From: an uncultured Erysipelotrichaceae bacterium
GTDB taxonomy: Bacteria > Bacillota_I > Bacilli_A > Erysipelotrichales > Erysipelotrichaceae
DNA: 6,964 nucleotides
Reading direction: 5' to 3'
Assembly (NCBI GenBank): GCA_902796465.1
Contig: CADBPK010000161.1
Coordinates: forward strand, 1 to 6,964
Under the pieces are notes generated by a model. It did no database searches. It was not told the origin of the DNA and saw nothing but the letters and a program-made list of their open reading frames with translations. Every line of letters begins with the position of its first letter. The first letter of the stretch is position 1. The position numbers and the translations under genes were made by a program. Shown here one piece after another: positions 1 to 4,966 of this stretch.

Positions 1-30
1 ATTAAGAAAAAGATGACCGAAGTCACCTTA
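1..30 (-). terminator. Rho-independent terminator of the ylbN-rpmF operon
   Basis: On the minus strand, 24 bases after the L32 stop, an 8-bp stem (AAGGTGAC with GTCATCTT, one G-U pair) closes a TTCG tetraloop. TTTTTCTT follows directly. The stem uses positions 22-29 and 10-17. A UUCG loop plus a U-tract is a classic intrinsic terminator. Confidence 0.88.
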
Positions 31-53
31 AGAGAATACCGTTTCCTGTTTGC

Positions 54-218
54 TTATTCGGCAGTTTTGCCGACGTTCCCGCAGTTCGGGCATGCATGAT
101 GAGGCTTCTTCATCTCACCGCATACAGGGCATTTTACCAATGTCGGAGCACTGAGCTTATAATGCGTCCTTCTCTTATCTCTTCTGGTTTTTGAAACCCT
201 TCTCTGTTGTACAGCCAT
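54..218 (-). CDS. rpmF: 50S ribosomal protein L32 (zinc-binding form)
   Basis: This small basic protein of 54 residues is a structural component of the large ribosomal subunit. It starts MAVQQRRVSKTRRDKRR, the typical Arg/Lys-rich L32 N-terminus that contacts 23S rRNA. It carries a four-cysteine zinc ribbon (C30-x2-C33 and C43-x2-C46), so it is the zinc-dependent form and not a cysteine-less paralogue. The start is fixed by an AGGAGG ribosome site at 227-232, eight bases before the ATG, and by normal family length. The gene lies 12 bases after the DUF177 gene and shares its transcript; the upstream stop codon overlaps the L32 ribosome site, which suggests coupled translation. A hairpin terminator follows. 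Confidence 0.98.
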   Translation of the reverse strand: MAVQQRRVSKTRRDKRRTHYKLSAPTLVKCPVCGEMKKPHHACPNCGNVGKTAE

Positions 219-226
219 GTCTGACA

Positions 227-232
227 CCTCCT
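227..232 (-). promoter_or_regulatory. Ribosome binding site of rpmF overlapping the ylbN stop
   Basis: A perfect AGGAGG on the minus strand lies eight bases upstream of the L32 ATG. It overlaps the TAG stop codon of the upstream gene (231-233), so ribosomes finishing ylbN reach the rpmF initiation site directly. Confidence 0.85.
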
Positions 233-740
233 ACTGTTCGTTATTGAATTGCTTCAGTATTGCCAGACGCGGATCCAGCGTATCTTTCTGGCTTTCCTGA
301 TACTCTTTTTCTGTATAGACTTTCCAGCCGTCTCCTTCCGGATACTCCCCTTCCTCAGCCACTGTAGCCTGAAGCGGCGCTTCCATCAGCAGTACATCGA
401 TTACAGCCGGCATCAAATCCAACAGATCGTCTGTAACAAGGCGGGTACTGTCATCCTCTTCGTCTGCGTACATCACATACGTTTCATCTGTATCTGCCGA
501 TACAGGGACTTCAATCGGATCCGAAGTAATCGCATCAGGGCAGATCATGATGCAGTCTATATTCATATGTACATAGACACAATCATGTTCCCCGTCAACG
601 ATACCTTTTCCGCTGACATGAAGATCATTTACGGATGTGATCAGCGCACTGCTGTCAAAAACCGAGTTGTCAATTTCGATCATCTCATCGAATTCGATAT
701 CTTTTCCGCGGTTCAGCAATTCCGTAAAATTCCATTTCAT
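231..740 (-). CDS. ylbN: DUF177/YceD family protein (YlbN-like), linked to 23S rRNA accumulation
   Basis: This is an acidic cytoplasmic protein of 169 residues. It matches the DUF177 (YceD/YlbN) family by its length, by the C-terminal D-P-R-L-A-I-L-K motif (residues 156-163), by the preceding G-W-x-V segment, and by its place directly before rpmF. Family members in E. coli and plants are needed for normal accumulation of 23S rRNA; the molecular mechanism is unclear. The central part holds C63 and C67, but the further cysteines seen in many YceD proteins are absent, as I recall for Bacillus YlbN. A modest GAGGA site lies five bases before the ATG, and a consensus promoter gives a 5' leader of about 22 bases. 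This is the first gene of a two-gene operon with rpmF. Confidence 0.93.
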   Translation of the reverse strand: MKWNFTELLNRGKDIEFDEMIEIDNSVFDSSALITSVNDLHVSGKGIVDGEHDCVYVHMNIDCIMICPDAITSDPIEVPVSADTDETYVMYADEEDDSTRLVTDDLLDLMPAVIDVLLMEAPLQATVAEEGEYPEGDGWKVYTEKEYQESQKDTLDPRLAILKQFNNEQ

Positions 741-768
741 GGCATTCCTCGCTTGTTAACGCTTTACA

Positions 769-796
769 ATTATACCAAAGCCGTAATTAATGTCAA
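769..796 (-). promoter_or_regulatory. Consensus sigma-A promoter of ylbN-rpmF
   Basis: On the minus strand TTGACA (791-796) and TATAAT (769-774) are separated by 16 bases; both hexamers match the vegetative consensus at all six positions. The predicted transcription start is near 762, about 22 bases before the ylbN ATG. Such a strong promoter suits a ribosomal operon. Confidence 0.88.
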
Positions 797-903
797 AGGA
801 ATTTCTCCTGTTTTCCCATTGATATGCACTTTTTTTATGCATGGCAGGCCTGTGTACCGCTTACGCGGTTAATTCAGGTTCCTGATCATAAGAACAGTTA
901 TTG

Positions 904-1692
904 TTATTCATCAGCCTTTTCAAAGAGACCAAGCTGCTCGCAGGCATACCAGATCCCGTCATCTTCCGCATTTTTCGTGATGAAATCCGCTTTCTGTTTC
1001 AGTTCTTCCGCTCCGTTTCCCATTGCCACACATGTCCAGTCGTCAATAAACATGGTAAGGTCATTGAGCGCGTCGCCGAATACGACAACGTCACTGACAT
1101 CCCCGCCGAAATGTTCCAGGATCCGCCTAATTCCAACTGCCTTGTCTGTCGGTTCCACAAAAAGGTATTCCTTGTGAAACCGTGCCCATGGGAGTTCTTT
1201 CAGCCCGTCCAGCAGCTGTTCCTCCGGCGCGAAACATGCGACGAACATCTTGTTGATGTACGGATAATTCCGGGGATCCAGTCCCGGCACGGTAAGTGTC
1301 TTCTGGTAAGTATCGTGAGTGAATTCATAAAAACCGTCATCCGGGGCGAAACGAGTATCGGAGTTTTCCGGCTGCAGAGCCCAGAGGAAACCTTTTTCCC
1401 GGCATTCATCCACCAGGGCGATCACCTTATCCCGGTCCAGAGGCGTAATCCCGAGCAGTTCATCATTGATGGTAACGCCGTATCCGCCGTCTGATACCAT
1501 ATGGTGGAATCCGAGTTCTTTCATAACGCCATAGGCAAGCGCCTGCGCGCGGCCGGTGCTGATCGCCAGAAAATGCCCGGCCTCTTCCAGTTTCCTGAGT
1601 GCTTTTTTCGCTGACTCCGGAACATAGGATTTCTCATAGCCTCCGGCTGTCAGTGTCCCGTCAATATCAAAGAATAAATACTTTCTCCGCAT
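904..1692 (-). CDS. Cof-type HAD-superfamily hydrolase (sugar-phosphate/FMN-type phosphatase)
   Basis: This predicted 262-residue cytoplasmic phosphatase belongs to the HAD superfamily, Cof/YbiV-like subfamily, with a cap domain inserted between the second and third motifs. All four HAD motifs are present: nucleophile and acid/base D9 and D11 in D-I-D-G-T; S45 in S-T-G-R; K184 in P-T-D-K; and the Mg-binding G-D-A-L-N-D at 206-211, followed by M-G-N-G at 224-227. The substrate cannot be read from the sequence; relatives dephosphorylate sugar phosphates or small phosphorylated metabolites. An in-frame ATG 24 codons upstream would overlap the hydrolase gene. I reject it because the D-I-D-G-T motif normally sits within the first ten or so residues, and because the chosen ATG has an AGGAGG site at 1697-1702. 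This is the second gene of a pair with the hydrolase, 41 bases behind it. I see no U-tailed terminator after it, so readthrough into ylbN is possible. Confidence 0.93.
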   Translation of the reverse strand: MRRKYLFFDIDGTLTAGGYEKSYVPESAKKALRKLEEAGHFLAISTGRAQALAYGVMKELGFHHMVSDGGYGVTINDELLGITPLDRDKVIALVDECREKGFLWALQPENSDTRFAPDDGFYEFTHDTYQKTLTVPGLDPRNYPYINKMFVACFAPEEQLLDGLKELPWARFHKEYLFVEPTDKAVGIRRILEHFGGDVSDVVVFGDALNDLTMFIDDWTCVAMGNGAEELKQKADFITKNAEDDGIWYACEQLGLFEKADE

Positions 1693-1696
1693 TTGT

Positions 1697-1702
1697 CCTC
1701 CT
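1697..1702 (-). promoter_or_regulatory. Ribosome binding site that fixes the HAD gene start
   Basis: A perfect AGGAGG lies four bases before the ATG at 1690-1692. It supports this start over the upstream in-frame ATG at 1762-1764, which lies inside the preceding gene. Confidence 0.85.
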
Positions 1703-1705
1703 GTT

Positions 1706-1728
1706 TTCCGGATGCTGTCCGTCCGGAA
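1706..1728 (-). repeat. Perfect 7-bp inverted repeat between the hydrolase and HAD genes
   Basis: TTCCGGA (1706-1712) and TCCGGAA (1722-1728) form a perfect 7-bp stem with a 9-base loop, in the 41-base gap between the hydrolase stop and the HAD ribosome site. No U-run follows on the minus strand (the next bases are AAACAGG), so it is not a standard terminator. An RNA-processing or stability hairpin, or a protein site, is possible. Confidence 0.55.
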
Positions 1729-1733
1729 TCCGT

Positions 1734-2630
1734 TTATATTCTCAGTACGTCCTTTTCGATCCATTCAATAACATCACGGATCACTGCACCGGCATTTTTT
1801 TCCTGCAGTGTCTCATGCCGCATGTTTTTATACAGTTTTGTTGTGATATTCCTGTAGCCGACTTTTTTCAGCAGGGAAACAGAACTGTCAAATCCTTTTT
1901 TTCCGCCGATGCAGGGATCGTCCTCGCCGGCAAAAAAATATATCGGAAGATCCGGTCTGGATACGCGGAAGAGTTCTTTCCTGGCCATCTGTACCATGCC
2001 GGAAAACAGGTCATAATAACCCTGGACTGTAAACGGAAACCCGCAGTCTTCATCCGCAATGTAGCGGTCAACGGATTCCTCGTTGTAACTCAGCCAGTCA
2101 AGCGGTGTCCGCGGATCTTCAATCGCTTTATTGAAGCTGCCTGTTGCCAGATTATCCAGCATCGCGGAATGGCCTTTTTTTCCGGCTGTGCGGGCTGTCA
2201 TTTTCGCAATGGTTTTTCCCATAGAAGCCGCTTTCTGATATGCAGGCGCACCGCTGAGTATCATGCCGTCGATCAGTCCGTCATAGTTCTGCAGAAAGCA
2301 TCTGCCGATCATGGTTCCCATTGAATGTCCGAAATAGATCAGCGGAACATCCGGAAACTCATTCCGGGCATATACCGCGATATCCCTGGCTGATGACACC
2401 AGGGCATCCCAGCCGTTCTCTGCGCCGAACCAGCCCCTGTCTTCCCCTTTGCCGGTTTCCCCGTGTCCGGGCAAATCATATGTGACAACAGCAATGCCGT
2501 TTTCTGCCAGTTCTTCGGCGAAAGCTTTATAGCGCCGCTGATGTTCCTGCATTCCGTGTACGATAAAAACACAGGCTTTTATTTCCTGTTCCGGTCTGTA
2601 AACAGTTTTCACAAGTTTAGATCCGTTCAT
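1734..2630 (-). CDS. Alpha/beta hydrolase, monoacylglycerol lipase / lysophospholipase type
   Basis: This 298-residue serine hydrolase resembles the PldB/monoglyceride-lipase family (Hydrolase_4), which cleaves acyl groups from monoacylglycerols or lysophospholipids. Visible elements are V-H-G at 24-26 (oxyanion hole region), D-L-P-G-H-G at 52-57, and the nucleophile elbow G-H-S-M-G at 101-105 with Ser103. The likely catalytic acid is Asp238 in G-E-D-D-P, and the likely catalytic base is His272 in M-R-H-E. The catalytic triad is therefore complete and in the usual order. There is no signal peptide or membrane segment, so it is probably cytoplasmic. Ribosome site AAGGAG lies about 11 bases before the ATG. 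It is the first gene of a pair with the HAD phosphatase and is divergent from tmcAL across a gap of about 68 bases. The true substrate is unknown. Confidence 0.93.
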   Translation of the reverse strand: MNGSKLVKTVYRPEQEIKACVFIVHGMQEHQRRYKAFAEELAENGIAVVTYDLPGHGETGKGEDRGWFGAENGWDALVSSARDIAVYARNEFPDVPLIYFGHSMGTMIGRCFLQNYDGLIDGMILSGAPAYQKAASMGKTIAKMTARTAGKKGHSAMLDNLATGSFNKAIEDPRTPLDWLSYNEESVDRYIADEDCGFPFTVQGYYDLFSGMVQMARKELFRVSRPDLPIYFFAGEDDPCIGGKKGFDSSVSLLKKVGYRNITTKLYKNMRHETLQEKNAGAVIRDVIEWIEKDVLRI

Positions 2631-2656
2631 GATCTGTGATTCTCCTTTCCGGCTTG

Positions 2657-2691
2657 TATAATTGCACGATCTGCTGCTTTTATTGTAACAT
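2657..2691 (+). promoter_or_regulatory. Candidate promoter elements upstream of tmcAL
   Basis: A TATAAT hexamer lies at 2657-2662, preceded directly by TG, but no good -35 is seen. It would give a leader of about 30 bases. A second candidate is TTGCAC (2662-2667), 18 bases, then TAACAT (2686-2691), which would start transcription at about 2698, right at the ATG. Both are weak calls. Confidence 0.4.
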
Positions 2692-2698
2692 TATTGTC

Positions 2699-3838
2699 AT
2701 GGACAATTCTTCGGAGAAATTGAAAGTATGCGGTATTATTGCCGAATTCAATCCGTTTCATAACGGACATGCTTTTCTCATACAGGAAGCACGCAAGATC
2801 ACCGGCTGTGACGCTGTGATCATCGTGATGTCCGGCAATTTTGTACAGCGCGGTGAACCGGCTGTTACAGATAAATGGACACGGGCAGAATTCGCTGTCA
2901 AAAATGGTGCTGATGCCGTAATTGAGCTTCCTTTTGCCTATTCCGTACAGAGCGCATCACAATTTGCCCGCGGCGGTGTAAGTCTCCTCAAGGCAGCAGG
3001 TGCTGACTGGATCGCATTCGGCAGTGAATGCGGTAATCCGGAAAATCTGAAAGAGATCGCGGAAACACCGACCGATCCGGACCATCTGCGTGTTTCTCTC
3101 AGGGAAGGTCTCTCTTTTCCGAAAGCTTATTCGCTTCTGACGGGAAGCATGCTGCCAAATGACATACTCGCTGTTTCCTATCTGAAAGCCATCGGTGATG
3201 CACCGATCACTCCTGTCGTCATTCAGAGGCAAGGTTCTTATACAGATGACAATCTCAGCAGTTTTGCCAGCGCATACGCGATCCGCAGGGCATTAAAAGA
3301 AAAACGGGAAATCGGAGAGAGCACGCCGATGCACGATATCCTTATGGATTCTCCCCTTCTGTTTCCTGAGATGTATTACCCTTATCTGCGGACACTTCTG
3401 CTGACAACGCCGAAAGAAAAACTGCGGGATATCTTCCTTGTCAGTGAAGGAATCGAATCCCATCTGATCAGGCAGGCCGAATCATGCAGTTCCTATGATT
3501 CTTTCATCCGGGCCAGCACAACATACCGTTATACGTCTTCCCGGATCCGCCGGACGATCCTGCAGATCATGACGCAGACAACAAAAGAAGAAGTGAGAAA
3601 CCTTCCTGCGCCGGATACACTGCGCATACTCGCGGTCAATGACACCGGCAGAAAATGGCTTGCTTCCCTGCGCGGCAGTGAAGTCCGTACCGCCTGCAGG
3701 TTCTCCCAGATCCCGCTTCCGTATCGTTTGATGGAATCCCGGGCAGCGTATCTGTACGCTTCCGTGCTGCCGGAAGAACAAAGAAAAACGATTCTTGACA
3801 ATGAGATCAGAGGAACGCACTATGTGCCTTCCCTCTGA
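2699..3838 (+). CDS. tmcAL: tRNA(Met) cytidine acetate ligase TmcAL (YlbM)
   Basis: TmcAL activates acetate with ATP and acetylates the wobble cytidine (C34) of elongator tRNA-Met to N4-acetylcytidine, which helps accurate AUG decoding. The sequence shows the family hallmarks: G-I-I-A-E-F-N-P-F-H-N-G-H at 12-24 with the HxGH-type nucleotidyltransferase motif H21-N-G-H24; M-S-G-N-F-V-Q-R-G-E at 44-53; A-D-A-V-I-E-L-P at 71-78; F-G-S-E at 107-110; P-N-D-I-L-A at 153-158; and R-Y-T-S-S-R-I-R-R at 277-285. Length is 379 residues from this ATG, against about 400-415 in Bacillus. The start is uncertain: no Shine-Dalgarno precedes this ATG. A GTG at 2636 would add 21 residues unlike the family. A TTG at 2720 would give an N-terminus close to the family norm, but with GGAG only three bases away. 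The ORF 3' end folds into the terminator at 3805-3846. Confidence 0.95.
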   Translation: MDNSSEKLKVCGIIAEFNPFHNGHAFLIQEARKITGCDAVIIVMSGNFVQRGEPAVTDKWTRAEFAVKNGADAVIELPFAYSVQSASQFARGGVSLLKAAGADWIAFGSECGNPENLKEIAETPTDPDHLRVSLREGLSFPKAYSLLTGSMLPNDILAVSYLKAIGDAPITPVVIQRQGSYTDDNLSSFASAYAIRRALKEKREIGESTPMHDILMDSPLLFPEMYYPYLRTLLLTTPKEKLRDIFLVSEGIESHLIRQAESCSSYDSFIRASTTYRYTSSRIRRTILQIMTQTTKEEVRNLPAPDTLRILAVNDTGRKWLASLRGSEVRTACRFSQIPLPYRLMESRAAYLYASVLPEEQRKTILDNEIRGTHYVPSL

Positions 3839-3850
3839 TCCTTTTTCTTC
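3805..3850 (+). terminator. Rho-independent terminator overlapping the tmcAL stop codon
   Basis: GATCAGAGG (3805-3813) pairs perfectly with CCTCTGATC (3832-3840), and an inner GCAC-TAT-GTGC hairpin (3817-3827) extends the stem. CTTTTTCTTCT follows. The 5' arm lies inside the last codons of tmcAL and the TGA stop (3836-3838) lies in the 3' arm, so coding sequence doubles as terminator. Confidence 0.82.
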
Positions 3851-3891
3851 TCTCCTGCAGTGATTTCCATGCCTTCAAACTTTTGTTTTCC

Positions 3892-3931
3892 TTGAAATAC
3901 AACGTAATTGAAAAACATAATAAGGTATAAT
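3892..3931 (+). promoter_or_regulatory. Promoter region of the glutamine-rich gene, with two overlapping -10 candidates
   Basis: TTGAAA (3892-3897), an 18-base gap and CATAAT (3916-3921) form one sigma-A promoter with five of six matches in each hexamer. A second, perfect TATAAT lies at 3926-3931 but lacks a clear -35. The predicted starts fall about 15-25 bases before the ATG. With the terminator just upstream, this makes the gene a separate transcription unit. Confidence 0.65.
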
Positions 3932-3939
3932 AAAAACAA

Positions 3940-3947
3940 GAGGTGAT
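3940..3947 (+). promoter_or_regulatory. Optimal ribosome binding site of the glutamine-rich gene
   Basis: GAGGTGAT is an uninterrupted 8-base complement of the 16S rRNA tail, five bases before the ATG at 3953. It favours M1 over the in-frame ATG three codons later and predicts efficient translation. Confidence 0.85.
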
Positions 3948-3952
3948 GAATA

Positions 3953-4918
3953 ATGATTCAAATGAGCGAAAAAGCATCAAAAGTTTTTAAAGCACTGGAA
4001 GAAGATCCTTCCAAAATGAATTCCATTCTCAAGGGAAACGAATCAAATGTGATCCGTGGAGTTCTGGGTAATGATGCTTCCGAGGAAGAGATCAGCGCCG
4101 TAACAAAAGAAGTCAATAATAATAATGTTATGAAGCTGTTCCTCGGTGCAAACGGACAGATCGACGCGGAAGACCTGATGAAAGTCGTAGGTGGTTTCAG
4201 CAGTGATTCCACACGTGCCAATCCGACAAAAGCATCCGGCATTGCGGCTCTGCTTGACGGCAAACTGGACGTTAACGACCTGCTCGCGATTACTGGACTG
4301 CTCGGCGGCGGTGTTTCCAGCAACAATCTGCTTTCCGGGCTGACATCCAACAACACTGCCAAGCCAAGCAACAGCATGAACCTGTTCAGTGCCCTGCTTG
4401 GCGGCGGACAGCAGCAACAGCAGCAGAATAATTCACTGTTCAGCGGACTGTTCTCACAGCCTCAGCAGCAGACACAGCAGAATCCAACAAGCATTCTGAT
4501 CAACAGTCTGCTTGGCGGGGGACAGCAGCAACAGCAGGTTCAGCAGAATCCTCTGGCAGCCCTGTTCGGTCAGCAGCAGCAACAGCAGGTCCAGCAGAAC
4601 CCGTTAGGAGCCCTGTTCGGTCAGCCCCAGCAGCAACAGCAGGTTCAGCAGAACCCGTTAGGCGCTTTGTTCGGCCAGCAGCAGCCGCAACAGCAGCAGG
4701 GTGTGGACGCTTCTGCTCTGCTGAACGCTTTATTCGGCGGTCAGGCACAGGGCGGCGGTGTGCAGAACAGCCAGTATCCGAACCAGGCATTCGGAGTTGC
4801 CCAGAACAACGCAAAACCGGCACAGAATGCAAAACCGGCGCAGTCCAAACCTGCTTCCAATACAGTCAGTGCTTCGGATATCTTCTCCATCGTAAACACG
4901 CTGCTCGGAAACAAATAA
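3953..4918 (+). CDS. Glutamine-rich tandem-repeat protein of unknown function
   Basis: I do not recognise this 321-residue protein. It has no signal peptide or membrane segment, so it is probably cytoplasmic. Residues 1-60 are charged and look helical (K-V-F-K-A-L-E-E-D-P; S-E-E-E-I-S-A-V-T-K-E-V). Residues 63-82 and 99-117 are two related EF-hand/dockerin-like segments (N-G-Q-I-D-A-E-D-L and D-G-K-L-D-V-N-D-L) without the full set of calcium ligands. From about 110 to 287 the only charged residues are K137 and D252. Residues 153-297 are about one third glutamine (50 by count). Short hydrophobic motifs of the type L-x-x-L-[FL]-G recur about every 18 residues, and Q5-V-QQNPLxALFG repeats three times at 191-241. 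A linker with two A-K-P-A-Q repeats follows, then a last motif, I-V-N-T-L-L-G. It has its own promoter, an excellent ribosome site and a strong terminator, so it is likely a real, well-expressed gene. Scaffold, condensate or prion-like behaviour is inference only; a remote link to DUF937-type proteins is possible but unproven. Confidence 0.93.
   Translation: MIQMSEKASKVFKALEEDPSKMNSILKGNESNVIRGVLGNDASEEEISAVTKEVNNNNVMKLFLGANGQIDAEDLMKVVGGFSSDSTRANPTKASGIAALLDGKLDVNDLLAITGLLGGGVSSNNLLSGLTSNNTAKPSNSMNLFSALLGGGQQQQQQNNSLFSGLFSQPQQQTQQNPTSILINSLLGGGQQQQQVQQNPLAALFGQQQQQQVQQNPLGALFGQPQQQQQVQQNPLGALFGQQQPQQQQGVDASALLNALFGGQAQGGGVQNSQYPNQAFGVAQNNAKPAQNAKPAQSKPASNTVSASDIFSIVNTLLGNK
4523..4741 (+). 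repeat. In-frame tandem repeats encoding Q-tract plus NPLxALFG units
   Basis: Three clear copies lie at 4523-4570 (48 bases), 4571-4621 (51) and 4622-4675 (54), followed by a degenerate copy at 4676-4741. Each adds one codon at the Q-tract side. Every Q-tract in the three clear copies carries the codon pattern CAG CAG CAA CAG CAG, then GTT/GTC CAG CAG AAT/AAC. The last two clear copies share CCG TTA codons where the first has CCT CTG. This pattern suggests duplication with codon-length slippage. Confidence 0.88.
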
Positions 4919-4930
4919 TTACCATCACTC

Positions 4931-4966
4931 AAAAACAGGGAGTGCTTCATGCACTCCCTGTTTATT
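4931..4966 (+). terminator. Strong bidirectional terminator between convergent genes
   Basis: A perfect 13-bp stem (4933-4945 with 4951-4963, core CAGGGAGTGC) closes a TTCAT loop. It is flanked by AAAAA on the left and TTTATT on the right, so it has a U-tract on both strands. It can end the glutamine-rich gene on the plus strand and the zinc-ribbon/KDG operon on the minus strand, whose last stop codon starts at 4967. Confidence 0.92.

Noticed and set aside
249..872. Long plus-strand open frame opposite the DUF177 gene
   Set aside because: It lies antisense to a well-supported gene, has no ribosome site, and its product is rich in Phe, Ile, His and Arg with no family features. It is a shadow frame.
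824..885. Small palindromes (ATGCA/TGCAT around a 7-T run, CAGGCCTG, ACCGC-TTAC-GCGGT, TCAGG-TT-CCTGA) after the HAD gene
   Set aside because: On the minus strand none is followed by a U-tract, and the stems are only 4-5 bp, so I do not call a terminator or an operator. The region 797-903 otherwise appears empty.
1690..1764. N-terminal extension of the HAD protein by 24 residues
   Set aside because: It overlaps the preceding gene, is unlike family N-termini, and an AGGAGG site marks the downstream ATG.
1599..2324. Plus-strand open frame of 241 codons opposite the hydrolase and HAD genes
   Set aside because: It crosses two real genes on the other strand, has no plausible start signal, and its composition is typical of antisense translation.
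3839..3952. A small RNA or riboswitch upstream of the Q-rich gene
   Set aside because: The 114-base gap is AT-rich and explained by the tmcAL terminator tail, promoter elements and ribosome site; no conserved aptamer-like pairing was seen.
3953..4120. Resemblance of the Q-rich protein's N-terminus to Nif11-type leader peptides
   Set aside because: The L-E-E-D-P-x-x-M and S-E-E-E-I pieces are suggestive. However, there is no double-glycine cleavage context tied to a small core peptide, and no maturation or export genes are nearby.
4408..4741. CRISPR or other spaced DNA repeat array
   Set aside because: The repeats are in frame, abut each other, vary in codon multiples and encode protein; there are no unique spacers.
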